Virus record (IMG/VR): IMGVR_UViG_3300021197_001094
Coordinates: 1-23,960 of that record
Length of the DNA: 23,960 bases
Source: a virus
Strand: one strand, 5' to 3'
The notes under the pieces are model-generated. The model worked only from the letters and a program-made list of their open reading frames with translations. It was not told the origin of the DNA and searched no databases. The translations under genes were made by a program, and so were the position numbers. Below are positions 1 to 10,200 of the stretch, one piece after another; positions within the stretch are counted from its first letter, which is position 1, and each line of letters starts with the position of its first letter.

Positions 1-894
1 ACTGAAGAATACACAAACAACAAAAAAAGAAATCGTAAAAAAGGATATATTTCTATTGTTACAATTAAGGATTCCGATACCTTTAAGGCTGCAGATTTCT
101 TACAATTTAATATGCACTTTAACCCAACAGAAGAAGCAGCAATATTTGGCGATGGGCCGATTAATGGTGAAACAGCAAAGCAAGTTATTTTTGATTTCTT
201 TGATAGAAATGCTGCTTGGGCAAGCCCAACTGAACGTGAAAAAGCAGAACTAGAATTAGCCAACACAATAGGGTCAGGTTTTTCGGCTACAACTAATGAA
301 GATGATTTTTCAAGTATAACGTTTCGAGCAAGCATTGGAAGCTATACTTTTAGCAACCTAATTGATGATAGAAGTAAATTGACTGCACCTGAGTTTGAAA
401 CAGTGCGAAAACTTATTTTATCAGAAAGTGACGATAATCTAGCAGAATTTAGACTTTTTGGTCAAAATGAAATTGGTTATAATCCATTGCAAGACGTAGA
501 AGGATTAACATCAAAAACCGTCAAACGTGAATATTTAAATTATAATAATGAATTAACTCAGTTTGTTGAAAATAAACTTGCTGAAGGATCGTCTTTAACA
601 CGAGGCCAAATAAAAGACAAAGCAAATGAATTATTAGCAGATGTTGAGATAAGAATTGTTAAACAGCTCAAGGGTGAATACTTAGCTCAGCTTTCAAGTA
701 TTGCTGCATTAACAAACAATCAATTAGTTTTAAATTCCACAGACAGCCCATATGCCCAGCTTGAGGCTTGGAATGACGAAAAAGAACGTACCCTTTCTGG
801 TAACAATGAGGCTCTTAAAGAAACACGGCGTATTTACCAACAAACAAAAGATAAACTTTCAACATATGATAAGTACATAGAAGTGACCTACTAA
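1..894 (+). CDS. Virion-associated protein, C-terminal part (5' end outside window)
   Basis: The reading frame is open from the first base to the stop at 892-894, giving 297 residues. The first in-frame ATG (112) has no clear ribosome binding site, and the frame upstream of it is open and protein-like, so this is probably the C-terminal part of a longer gene. The product is charged and predicted largely helical, with Glu/Lys-rich stretches in the last 150 residues and no membrane segment. The next gene starts on its last base (TAATGG), which implies one transcript. Its place just before two giant proteins and a tail fibre suggests an internal core or ejection protein like the T7 gp15/gp16 class. 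I recognise no domain, so this role is inferred from context only. Confidence 0.6.
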   Translation, partial: TEEYTNNKKRNRKKGYISIVTIKDSDTFKAADFLQFNMHFNPTEEAAIFGDGPINGETAKQVIFDFFDRNAAWASPTEREKAELELANTIGSGFSATTNEDDFSSITFRASIGSYTFSNLIDDRSKLTAPEFETVRKLILSESDDNLAEFRLFGQNEIGYNPLQDVEGLTSKTVKREYLNYNNELTQFVENKLAEGSSLTRGQIKDKANELLADVEIRIVKQLKGEYLAQLSSIAALTNNQLVLNSTDSPYAQLEAWNDEKERTLSGNNEALKETRRIYQQTKDKLSTYDKYIEVTY

Positions 895-3806
895 TGGAAG
901 ATGAACTTTATACAAATGGCGATGAAGAGCTTGATCGATACTATTCGGCATCACTAATACAAAAAGCAAACTTTCCTGTAGATAAGATGGATAAGAGTAC
1001 CCTTGTACGTCAGTATGATGAAGAGTCAAAAAGCGATAAATTATTTATGCCGCTTGATACTGGTGGCTATACATCTGTCGGAAATGCGCCAGCAGAAATG
1101 ATACAAATGCCAGCAAGCTCAAAGCAGATGGCGTTTCCTATTCCAAAAAATAGAAGAGGCAATGGATTACAGGCGTATTATGACGATCTTGGCAGTGCTG
1201 TTAAAACAGTTGCAGATCCTATTATAACTGGCGTAGCGCAAGGTGTTGATCGTTTTACAGATACTGCGTCTGATTTTCTTGGTAAATATATACAGTTTAA
1301 ACTTGATCCTAATTTGTTTGACGGCCAAGCATTCCCAGAAATAAATCCAAAAGAAATAATAATGGATGCAACAGGATTTGAGGGCATCGATGTTTCTATG
1401 TTTGAGCCAGACACAAAGCCTGGCATGATGGCAAAAGAATTAATATCTTACGTTGTTGGATATTCATTAACGCCTGGTGGCCCACTAGGATCTGCTGGCA
1501 AAGTTGCCATGAAAGACGCAGGCGCAATGATGTCTGAGGGGCCGTATATTGGCAATATATTTGAGGTTGCGGCAGCTTTAGGTTTAGAAAATGAAATCAC
1601 CTCGTATCTAAGTGCATCAATAGAAAATCCTGATGACGCAACTTTAGATGAGCGACTAGCAAGCAGAATAAAAGCAACAACGGATATTCCGCTATTGGCT
1701 GGCGTTGTATTTGCTGCTGTTAAAATATTAGGAAATAAAGCATTTCAATTGGCTGCTGGTGGGTTAACTGGCACAGCTTTAACGGCTCAAGAAGCTGAAG
1801 GCAGCCCACTTGGTACGTTTGTAAGTCAAACCTTAAAAAGACTTGAGCGTTCTAAAATTAATGAAGCTGCAATAAACCCAAAACAGGCGAAGATTGTTAA
1901 AGAAGAAACACTAAGAATTAAAAATGAATACCCACCAGAAGACGGTTGGTTGCCAATAAGTTTAAACACAGATAGTAACTTACCAGTTTTTAAAGTTAAA
2001 AAAGACGGTAGTTTTGATCTTAGATGGTCACAACCAAGCTACGCTTTTCATATACCGCCAGGGTCTAAGAAAGACAGTGCATCCGTTTTAAAGCATCAGA
2101 ATAATCTAGCGTCCAGAATGTATGACGATGTTTTAGGCGTTGTGGAAAGAGCGAAAACAGGAGATCAAGCAGCTATTGATATTATAGCGCAGGCCAATTG
2201 GTATCGTTCCATGCGCTCTCGATTGCGTAAAGAGTTTGGCGGTATGGCAGATGTTTTTGCTGATATAATCGGGGCAACGTCTGCTCAAACAAACGTGCAA
2301 CAAAATTACGAAAATTCATTAAATGTCTTGCGCCGCTTTAGTCGAGGCGAGTTTGATAACGAAATAGCAATGTATTCACAGAAAGTTGAAGCAGGCGAGT
2401 CGTTAAGTAGTAAGGATCTGGCTATTTTACATAAGGATGAAAACAGTCCGTTCCGACTTATTACAAAAGCTGGTGGTGAATTGTTTAACACAAACAGTCC
2501 AGCAGCTACACAAGCTCTTCTTGATATGTTTCGACAGATTAAAAAAGGAAGTTCTCCTAAGACGAAAAACTTTACAGGAAATCTAATTGGTTTTGGAAAT
2601 GATGCTACGGTTGATGTATGGGCTGCACGATATTTGCGTGATGCTTCTGGGTTGCCTAGAATACCGCCACCAGTAGAAAAAGCCGTTGCTGGTAACCATC
2701 TTACAGGAAGCACTCTAGAAAATCCGATAATAGGATCTGAGTTTGGTTTTGGCCAAAAAGTATTTTCTGAAGCAGCTGATGCAATAAATCAAAGTGGTAT
2801 GATACAACAAGTTGATCCATCTCTTGGCGATCTTGGCCCCGATGATTTGCAAGCAGTTGTTTGGTTTCTAGAAAAAGAAAAATGGACAAAGAATGGCTGG
2901 ACAACAAAAGCAGGCGAAGGTGGCTCATTAGATTTTGAATCTGTCTATGGCGGCTCATCAGACTTTTCTAGGACAAAAGAATTACGAAGTATTATCAATT
3001 CAGTAAACAGTAACCCAGAACAAATTGCGGCTGCTAAGGCAGAATTAAAAACATTAGAGGGCGCACCGCAACGCATGGTTGGCGGTGTTGCTATGGAACG
3101 GCCAGACGCTGTACCAAGCAATGTTCAGCAAGCAAATTTAGCTGCTGAGTTGACTGCACCGCTTGTTGACGATCCAACAGTTATTGGCTACCAGGCTAAT
3201 AATACACTTGGTGAGTTTATGGGTGATACGGAAAGGTCGCTTAATTTTGAAATTGTAACGCAAACAGATTTTGATCCAACGGCTGTAACACGCTCACTTG
3301 TAGAGGCTGGTAAAAAGAACAATCAAGACAGCGTATTTATTTCTAAAGTTGTTGATCCTACAGTTTCTGGGGCAAGACCTGGCGTTGAAATTTATTTTAA
3401 AAATCGTACTGATGTTGCTGGAACACAAGCCCTTACTAAAAAGGTTACAGATCTTTTACGAGATAGAGATCTTGTTGGGTTTACTTTTATTACAGATGCT
3501 AGACAAGGTGATCGAGTTGATGTTCAAGCCCTTACAAAAAACCAAGGACAACAGACAGCAGGCATTAACGGTATACGGTTTCAATACATTCCAGAGTTTG
3601 ATCCAAATTTTGATCCAGCAAATGCGTCAGAAATATTTAGACAAAAAGCCGATCTTTATCTTGAAATAACTGAAGAAATGATTAATGTAGAAGGTGTAAC
3701 CTATGCTGATACTGTGTATTACGATACACAAGTGTTTAAGAATGAAGGGATGGATTATATCAATGGTGGAACAAGCTATGATGAATACCTCAGCTCCAGT
3801 CAATGA
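894..3806 (+). CDS. Large internal virion-type protein (970 aa)
   Basis: A 970-residue protein whose ATG overlaps the stop of the preceding gene by one base. The N-terminal 100 residues are hydrophilic. Residues about 180-300 hold Gly/Ala-rich, partly hydrophobic stretches (near SYVVGYSLTPGG and IPLLAGVVFAAVKILG) that could be membrane-active helices. Residues about 400-490 have an aromatic and basic block (NWYRSMRSRLRKEFGG, then ADIIGATSAQTNV) resembling a domain I recall from other phage polyvalent proteins (DUF7178-like), not verified. The C-terminal third is mixed alpha/beta. Size, hydrophobic segments and position between another virion gene and the tail fibre fit an ejection/internal virion protein that enters the cell with the DNA. 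No peptidoglycan-hydrolase motif was recognised. Confidence 0.6.
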   Translation: MEDELYTNGDEELDRYYSASLIQKANFPVDKMDKSTLVRQYDEESKSDKLFMPLDTGGYTSVGNAPAEMIQMPASSKQMAFPIPKNRRGNGLQAYYDDLGSAVKTVADPIITGVAQGVDRFTDTASDFLGKYIQFKLDPNLFDGQAFPEINPKEIIMDATGFEGIDVSMFEPDTKPGMMAKELISYVVGYSLTPGGPLGSAGKVAMKDAGAMMSEGPYIGNIFEVAAALGLENEITSYLSASIENPDDATLDERLASRIKATTDIPLLAGVVFAAVKILGNKAFQLAAGGLTGTALTAQEAEGSPLGTFVSQTLKRLERSKINEAAINPKQAKIVKEETLRIKNEYPPEDGWLPISLNTDSNLPVFKVKKDGSFDLRWSQPSYAFHIPPGSKKDSASVLKHQNNLASRMYDDVLGVVERAKTGDQAAIDIIAQANWYRSMRSRLRKEFGGMADVFADIIGATSAQTNVQQNYENSLNVLRRFSRGEFDNEIAMYSQKVEAGESLSSKDLAILHKDENSPFRLITKAGGELFNTNSPAATQALLDMFRQIKKGSSPKTKNFTGNLIGFGNDATVDVWAARYLRDASGLPRIPPPVEKAVAGNHLTGSTLENPIIGSEFGFGQKVFSEAADAINQSGMIQQVDPSLGDLGPDDLQAVVWFLEKEKWTKNGWTTKAGEGGSLDFESVYGGSSDFSRTKELRSIINSVNSNPEQIAAAKAELKTLEGAPQRMVGGVAMERPDAVPSNVQQANLAAELTAPLVDDPTVIGYQANNTLGEFMGDTERSLNFEIVTQTDFDPTAVTRSLVEAGKKNNQDSVFISKVVDPTVSGARPGVEIYFKNRTDVAGTQALTKKVTDLLRDRDLVGFTFITDARQGDRVDVQALTKNQGQQTAGINGIRFQYIPEFDPNFDPANASEIFRQKADLYLEITEEMINVEGVTYADTVYYDTQVFKNEGMDYINGGTSYDEYLSSSQ

Positions 3807-3954
3807 GTTAGAAGAAACATTAAAAAGACGCATTGCAAAAGCTGGCGAAGATGATGTTGTGGTAAAACAAATTCGCAGACAGTTAGCTGCTGAAAAAACT
3901 GGTAAAAGTTTTGGGCAACTTTATGTATCAGGTTCTGTAAAAAGACCAGCATAA
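3778..3954 (+). CDS. Small hypothetical protein (58 aa) between two giant virion genes
   Basis: The frame overlaps the end of the 970-aa gene by 29 bases. The start is either of two adjacent ATGs (3778, 3781), with GGTGGA at 3765-3770 as ribosome binding site. The product is charged and probably helical (LEETLKRRIAKAGEDD, then IRRQLAAEKTGKS), with no membrane segment or known motif. The stop lies 27 bases before a terminator-like hairpin, so it closes this transcriptional block. It could be a small structural or scaffolding-type protein, but nothing shows a function. Confidence 0.55.
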   Translation: MMNTSAPVNELEETLKRRIAKAGEDDVVVKQIRRQLAAEKTGKSFGQLYVSGSVKRPA

Positions 3955-3980
3955 TACAACATAACAATTTAATTAAGGAT

Positions 3981-4006
3981 AAGGTCACTTTATGTGGCCT
4001 TTTTTT
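3981..4006 (+). terminator. Intrinsic terminator-like hairpin over the start of the next gene
   Basis: AAGGTCAC (3981-3988) pairs with GTGGCCTT (3994-4001), with one G-U pair and the loop TTTAT. T residues run from 3999 to 4006. This is the classic form of a rho-independent terminator for the upstream block. A possible GTG start of the next gene (3994) is inside the hairpin, and its ATG candidate (4012) lies six bases after the T run, so termination is probably partial. Confidence 0.6.
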
Positions 4007-4011
4007 ATGGC

Positions 4012-7000
4012 ATGGCATTAAATTTATCATTATCGGCAGAGGATCTGGCAGAGCAGAACCGCATGAACGAGGCTGAGCGTATGCGAGGTGACGTTACAGA
4101 AGTTAGCCAAGGGCCAGAGGTTGACAATAAACCTATTCAAATGGCTGGCGGTAGTGCTTTAGGGCAACTGTTTAAGAACTTAGGTAAGAAAACAGTAAGT
4201 GATGTTACGCCAAGTAACCAGCCAGCAAGAGTACCAACAGAACAAGAGATGCCTTTGCTTCAAGATAATGCTGATTATTCTTTGCGAAAAACACAAGAAG
4301 AACAATCGAAAGTATTGCTTTCACCAGAAGGCCAAAAAGAATTTGCATCCCAAAACTTTAGTGCATCACCAGCTCAAGATGATTTATTGTCTGCACAAAA
4401 AGCATTAGAAGAAGAAATTAGCGCAGCTGAATCTATGGCGACAGATGTAAATAAGCAGGCAAAAAGAGCGCTTAAAGCTGACGAAAACATCCAAGCTTCA
4501 GATCCTACAAAAAATGTAGCCTCTGAAGAATTAACAGATAAAGTTTTAATTCAAAGACAAGCAGCAATCGATCTTAGTAATGATAAATCTGGTTTTAATT
4601 TTGGTAACATTACAAGCTCAGATGATGTAAAAAACAGCATACAAATAATAGCGCAACAACTTCAAGATCCGCAAAATGTTGTAACCAGAGGCATTAGAGA
4701 TAACAAAACTACTATGGCAGATGCGGCAAAAATTGCTGCTGACGAAATGGGTTTTAAAAGAAAATTACTATCTCGCAAAGTTGGTGACGCAAATTTAAAT
4801 GCTGAAGAACTCGTTGCCTCTCGTATGTTGCTTGTTGACTCAGCCCAGCAACTTAATGATATGGCTGTTAAAATTGAAAGTGGCCAGGCTAATGCATTAG
4901 ATCGGTTGCGATTTCGCAGGCAACTAGCAATTCATGCTGGCATACAGTTGCAGATCAAAGGCGCACAGACAGAAGCTGCCAGAGCGTTACAGTCATTTCG
5001 TATCGATGTTGGCGGTGAAATGGATGGCATTCGTGCAGGGCAAGAAGCTATGCGAATGCTGAATGAAACTGGTGCAAATGTTACAACAGAAACACTAGCA
5101 AAACATTTACTAAAAGCGCAGAAAGAAGGTGGTCTAGGAGCTGTTAATAAATTTGCAGAAAATGGGTTTGGTGCAAAATTAAAAAAACAAGTGCATGAAG
5201 CCTACCTTGCAGGGCTTCTTTGGCAAACAGCTTCACAGTTTAAAAACATCTTAGGCAGTGCAACATTTATGCTTTATCAACTTCCGGCTGAGCAAGCTGC
5301 CGGTATGTATGGAGCATTTGTACGAGGTGGATATAAACTTATTGGTCAAAGAGCAAAAATACCAGAAGATCAAGTTTACTTAAATGATGCTTATTTAAGA
5401 ATTAAAGGGCAGATGGCTGCTTTTAAAGATGCCATGAAATTAGGTTCAATAGCTTTTAGAACAGAAATGCCGGCAAGCCAGGTAAATCGTGCAGATCTTG
5501 AAGAGTATAAATCCATAGCAAGTGGCACAGATCCAGAGTATTCAACAATAGGAAGAGCTATTGATGTTTTTGGAAAAGTTGTTCGGCTGCCATTTCGTGG
5601 GATGTTAACGGCTGATGAATTTTTTAAAACAATGTCGCAACGAGGGGAACTCTATACTTTAGTTAACCAACGCTACCAACACTTTAAGAACCAAGGTTTT
5701 ACAGACCAGCAAGCCGCAGATAAAGCTGGGATGCTTGCGCTAGATCCTGGTGCGGTTGGTGAGCAGTTAGATAAAAAAGCTCGATACGATACAATGATGT
5801 CAGATCTTGGCACGTTTGGAAAAATGTCTGGCATGGTTCAAAGAACTTGGGTAGGTAGATTTTTATTTCCATTTGTAACAGCTCCCACCAATTCAATGCT
5901 GGCAACATCTGATTTTATGCCCTTATTTGCACCTCGCACATACGCAGATCTTCTTGGAAAGAATGGAGCTAAAGGCCATCAAAGAGCAGTAGGAAAACTA
6001 GCAGTCGGTAGCGCATCCATGTTTATGGTTGGTGAGTATGCCATGAATGGGCAGATCACTGGATCAATGCCGCAAGATAAAAAGGTACGAGAAGCTTTAC
6101 CGAAAGGATGGCAGCCCTATAGCTTGGTATTTCGTAAGAATAATGATACTTGGCCAAAAGATGAAAATGACGAATTGCTACCAATCTACGATAAATATGG
6201 CAGACCTAATGGTGAATTAACTTATGTGAGTTATCATGGGTTTGAGCCAGTAGGGGCTATCATTGGAATTACCGCAGATATTATGCAACGCATGGTTCGC
6301 ACAAGAGATCCAGAAATGAGAGAGAACATTGTAATGGCCACCCTTGCATCTACAGCAGATTACTACACCCAGCTCCCAATGTTAAAAGGTCTTTCAGATA
6401 TTACGTCTGCACTGGAAGACGGCAATATAGTTAATTTATTGCGAGGCCCAGCGGAAGCCACAACAGATGGCGGTTTTCCAATAAGTGGTTTGTTACGCAT
6501 GATTAATAGAACCACAGATCCTATTAAGACTCGTACAACAGTACCTGTAGAATACTACACCTTAGCAGATGTTAATGAAAAGCTACCTAGCGGCGAACTT
6601 AGATTTAAGCATCCTGATGGCGGCCCTGACTTTAGAATGGTGGGTACAGCTAAAAATGATATGACAACTGTGGCTATGAACATACTCAAGCAAGTTGATG
6701 CGTATAATGCTAAAGATAGTAACTTCAGAGATGAAACGCAAAAAAATGTTGTGCTTTATGATACGCTTGGAAATACATTAGGTGCTGACGATTACCATTG
6801 GGCAACATCGCCAGGCTATACTTTGTGGAACAATATAACTGGTATTAGATTCAAAGAAGGCAAAGACCCTTCTGTTCTTGAAAATGAACTTATGCGAGTT
6901 GCAGCTGTTACGAATGGCTGGCCACTAACTTCACCTACAAATCGTAAAGCAGGCATTAAGCTTTCAAATAAAAATATAAGCGATTGGGTCAATCTTTCTA

Positions 7001-7248
7001 AAAATGAAATCTCTATAAAACAAAGCAGAGGTATTATGGATTTTAGAGATGCGTTGTTAGATTTAGTTGCAGCAAGCCCCTTATATAAAAAAGCAAATGA
7101 TTTTCAAAAAGCGTCATTAGTAAAAGCAAAAGAACAAGAATATTTAAATGCTGGGTTTGAAGCATTGATAAACTTGAAAGGAAACGAAGGGCTTAGAAAA
7201 GCCTATACCGAAAGCCAACTTGTAAAAGAAGAAGGACTCAAACGATGA
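4012..7248 (+). CDS. Very large internal virion / ejection-type protein (about 1078 aa)
   Basis: A giant protein typical of phage virion cores. Residues 1-350 are hydrophilic, Gln/Glu/Lys-rich and probably coiled coil. From about residue 390 there is a helical region (AYLAGLLWQTASQFKNILGS), then LPFRGMLTADEFFKTMSQRGELY and a block around VGRFLFPFVTAPTNSM. This order of 'ADEFFK' and 'RFLFPFVTAPTN' resembles the large polyvalent-protein domain LPD38, from memory and not verified. Hydrophobic stretches around residues 660-685 and 755-770 could contact membrane. The start is uncertain: GTG 3994 has AAGG nine bases upstream but lies in a terminator hairpin; ATG 4012 lacks an obvious ribosome binding site. 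The stop overlaps the tail fibre gene (ATGA), so the two are translationally coupled. Confidence 0.6.
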   Translation: MALNLSLSAEDLAEQNRMNEAERMRGDVTEVSQGPEVDNKPIQMAGGSALGQLFKNLGKKTVSDVTPSNQPARVPTEQEMPLLQDNADYSLRKTQEEQSKVLLSPEGQKEFASQNFSASPAQDDLLSAQKALEEEISAAESMATDVNKQAKRALKADENIQASDPTKNVASEELTDKVLIQRQAAIDLSNDKSGFNFGNITSSDDVKNSIQIIAQQLQDPQNVVTRGIRDNKTTMADAAKIAADEMGFKRKLLSRKVGDANLNAEELVASRMLLVDSAQQLNDMAVKIESGQANALDRLRFRRQLAIHAGIQLQIKGAQTEAARALQSFRIDVGGEMDGIRAGQEAMRMLNETGANVTTETLAKHLLKAQKEGGLGAVNKFAENGFGAKLKKQVHEAYLAGLLWQTASQFKNILGSATFMLYQLPAEQAAGMYGAFVRGGYKLIGQRAKIPEDQVYLNDAYLRIKGQMAAFKDAMKLGSIAFRTEMPASQVNRADLEEYKSIASGTDPEYSTIGRAIDVFGKVVRLPFRGMLTADEFFKTMSQRGELYTLVNQRYQHFKNQGFTDQQAADKAGMLALDPGAVGEQLDKKARYDTMMSDLGTFGKMSGMVQRTWVGRFLFPFVTAPTNSMLATSDFMPLFAPRTYADLLGKNGAKGHQRAVGKLAVGSASMFMVGEYAMNGQITGSMPQDKKVREALPKGWQPYSLVFRKNNDTWPKDENDELLPIYDKYGRPNGELTYVSYHGFEPVGAIIGITADIMQRMVRTRDPEMRENIVMATLASTADYYTQLPMLKGLSDITSALEDGNIVNLLRGPAEATTDGGFPISGLLRMINRTTDPIKTRTTVPVEYYTLADVNEKLPSGELRFKHPDGGPDFRMVGTAKNDMTTVAMNILKQVDAYNAKDSNFRDETQKNVVLYDTLGNTLGADDYHWATSPGYTLWNNITGIRFKEGKDPSVLENELMRVAAVTNGWPLTSPTNRKAGIKLSNKNISDWVNLSKNEISIKQSRGIMDFRDALLDLVAASPLYKKANDFQKASLVKAKEQEYLNAGFEALINLKGNEGLRKAYTESQLVKEEGLKR

Positions 7249-10200
7249 CAGTATCATCAACCAATACCAAACGGCAGTTTAACGGCGATGGCTCAACAGC
7301 TGCCTTTGCGTATAATTTTAAAGTCTTTGCTGACGCTGATTTGCAAGTCATTGTGCGAAGTGCGACTGGCACGGAAAGCGTTAAAACATCAGGATCCCAC
7401 TACAATGCTTCAGGGATTGGTGAAACAAGCGGTGGTACGGTTACATTTACATCCGGCAACATCCCAGCCTCTGGCGAAACAATAACGCTACGGAGAGCTA
7501 AGACAGTTGCTCAAGAGCTTGACCTCGTTGCTAATGATCCTTTTCCAGCCGCAAACTTAGAAAACCAGCTCGATAAATTAACGCATTTAATTTTGCAAAA
7601 TAATGAAGAGCTTGACCGTGCGTTGAAGCTATCACGAACAAACACGATGACTTCTACAGAGTTTACAAACTCAGCAACGGATCGAGCAAACAAGCTGTTA
7701 AGTTTTGATGGCTCTGGCGAGTTATCTGTAGCCCAGGAGCTTGGTTCATTCAAAGGCGATTGGGGAGCTTCTACGGCCTACGTTGTCAGGGATTTGGTAA
7801 AAGACACAAGCACAAACAATGTGTTTATATGTATTACTGCCCACACAAGTTCTGGCTCTCAACCTCTTACGACAAACACAGATTCTGCAAAGTGGTCTTT
7901 GATTGTTCAAAACCTTATCACCACGCAAACAGATATTACATCGATACTGAATACAAGCCTGGTGGTTGGGCGTGATGCAGATAACGATATTGATTTTGGT
8001 ACAGATAATACCATCATTTTAAGGGCAGCCGCAGCTGACCAAATTAAACTTGTTGATGGAGCTATTGCACCTGTTACTGATAACGATGTTGATTTAGGAA
8101 CAACATCTCTTGAATTTAAAGATATGTTCATTGATGGAACGGCTCATATCGATACGCTTGATGTTGATGTAAATGCAGCGGTTGGCGGTAATGCTACAGT
8201 TGCAGGCACACTTGGCGTAACAGGCGCAGTAACAGGTTCTAGCACAGTACAAGGAACAGTTATAACAGCAACGACAGGCTTTGCTCCAGATGCTTCTGAT
8301 GGAGCATATTTAGGTACAAGCTCATTGCAGTTTAGTGATTTATTTCTAGCTGACGGTGCAATCATAAAACTAGGTGATGACCAGGATGTAACGCTAACTC
8401 ATGTTGCAGATGTAGGCGTATTATTAAATAGCACAAGCCAACTGCAATTTGGTGATAGCGGTACATATATTCATCAATCAGCAGACGGTGTATTAGATTT
8501 AGTTTCTGATACTGAAATAGAAATTAACGCCACTACTATTGATATCAATGGTGCTGCTGATATTTCTGGTAACCTAGCAGTAGGCGGCACATTAGGAGTA
8601 ACAGGAGCAACAACATTAGCAGCTACTTCTTTTGGCGATGCAAATATAACTAATGTAGGCAATATAGCACTAGACTCAATAAGTGCAGACGGCACTGACA
8701 TAGCTGTAGCTGTATCCGATAATTCTGCTACAGCTTTAACTATTAAACAAGGCTCTAATCCTTATCTAATCATAGACACAGGCGATGGGGATGAGTCAGT
8801 CGCTATTGGAACAGGTGTTAACGGAACGGCAATTTCCATTGGCCATACAACTTCTGAAACAACCATCAATGATAACCTAACCGTGACAGGTGATTTAACG
8901 GTAAACGGTTCAACGACAACTGTTGATACGGCAAACCTTGCGGTTAAAGATAGCCTTGTTGGATTAAACACAGGAGCATCAACAGGAAACGATGCAGGCA
9001 TAATTATTGAGCGTGGCTCTACAGGCAATGACGCTTTAATAATGTGGGATGAGTCTGAGGATAAATGGACTTTAGGTACAACAACAGCAACTGCATCGAG
9101 TACAGGCAATTTAAACATCACCGCTGGAACTCTTGTAGCTAACCTGGAAGGTAATGTTACAGGCACAGCTTCAACAGCAACCGTTGCAACAACAGTTACA
9201 ATTACGGATAATGAAAGCACAAATGAAGATAATGCGGTTGTATTCACGGCTGGTGGTGATGTTGACGGTGGAAACATTGGATTAGAAAGTGACGGTAATT
9301 TAACCTATAATCCAAGCACAGGAAAGTTATCGTCTACACTTGTAAGCGGTGGAATACAAACAGCGTTAATAGAATTTACAGACGGAACGGATGCTATTAC
9401 GGTTGCTAGTGGTGGTGGTATTACAGCCAACGTAAGTTTGACCCTAGCTTCTGGCTCTACAGTTACAGCGGTACTTGATGAAGATAATTTTGCTTCAGAC
9501 TCAGCTACAGCCTTGGCCACGCAGCAAAGCATCAAAGCCTACGTTGGAACGATTGCAGGGCAGTCAAATAACATTGTTGGTCTTACAGCTTCGGCCGATG
9601 AATTAAATATTTTGGATTGTTCAGAAACAACGCCTGCTACTGTAACGGTTGTTGATGGCGATGGTTTAGTCTTTAGCGATGGTGGAAACGGTGGAACTCT
9701 TAAACAAATTACTGTTCAATCACTAGCGGCTTACCTGGACGATGAAATTACGGCAATGCCTAACCTTGTTACAACAGCAGCAACAACAGTTGGTGCTTTA
9801 GATGCAGGTTCTATTACATCAGGGTTTGGAACTATAAATACTGGTGCATCTGCTATTACTACTACAGGAGCAATCACAGGTGGTAGCTTTGTAATTGGTT
9901 CAGCAGATATAAATGAAAATGACTTAGAGTCTATTGATGGTATTACAGCAGGCACAGTCGCAGCAAGTAAAGCAGCAGTCGTAGATGCTAACAAAGATAT
10001 AACTGGATTTAGGAATGTAACACTTACAGGTGAACTTGATGCAGCTACCTTAGACATAAGTGGGAATGCCGATATTGATGGCGATCTAACGGTTTCTAGT
10101 GCTGCTGTTAAAGTTGCAGGAAAAGAAACTATTTGGATTCCTGCTGCAGCTATGTATCCAAGCACAACAAATGGTTGCTCTGCATTAACTCAAGTAGAAA

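Noticed and set aside
8762-9277. A 171-codon minus-strand ORF inside the tail fibre gene
   Set aside because: It is antisense to a repetitive fibre shaft, with Val/Ala/Pro/Ser composition caused by the Thr/Gly codons of the real gene, and similar antisense frames occur along the whole fibre.
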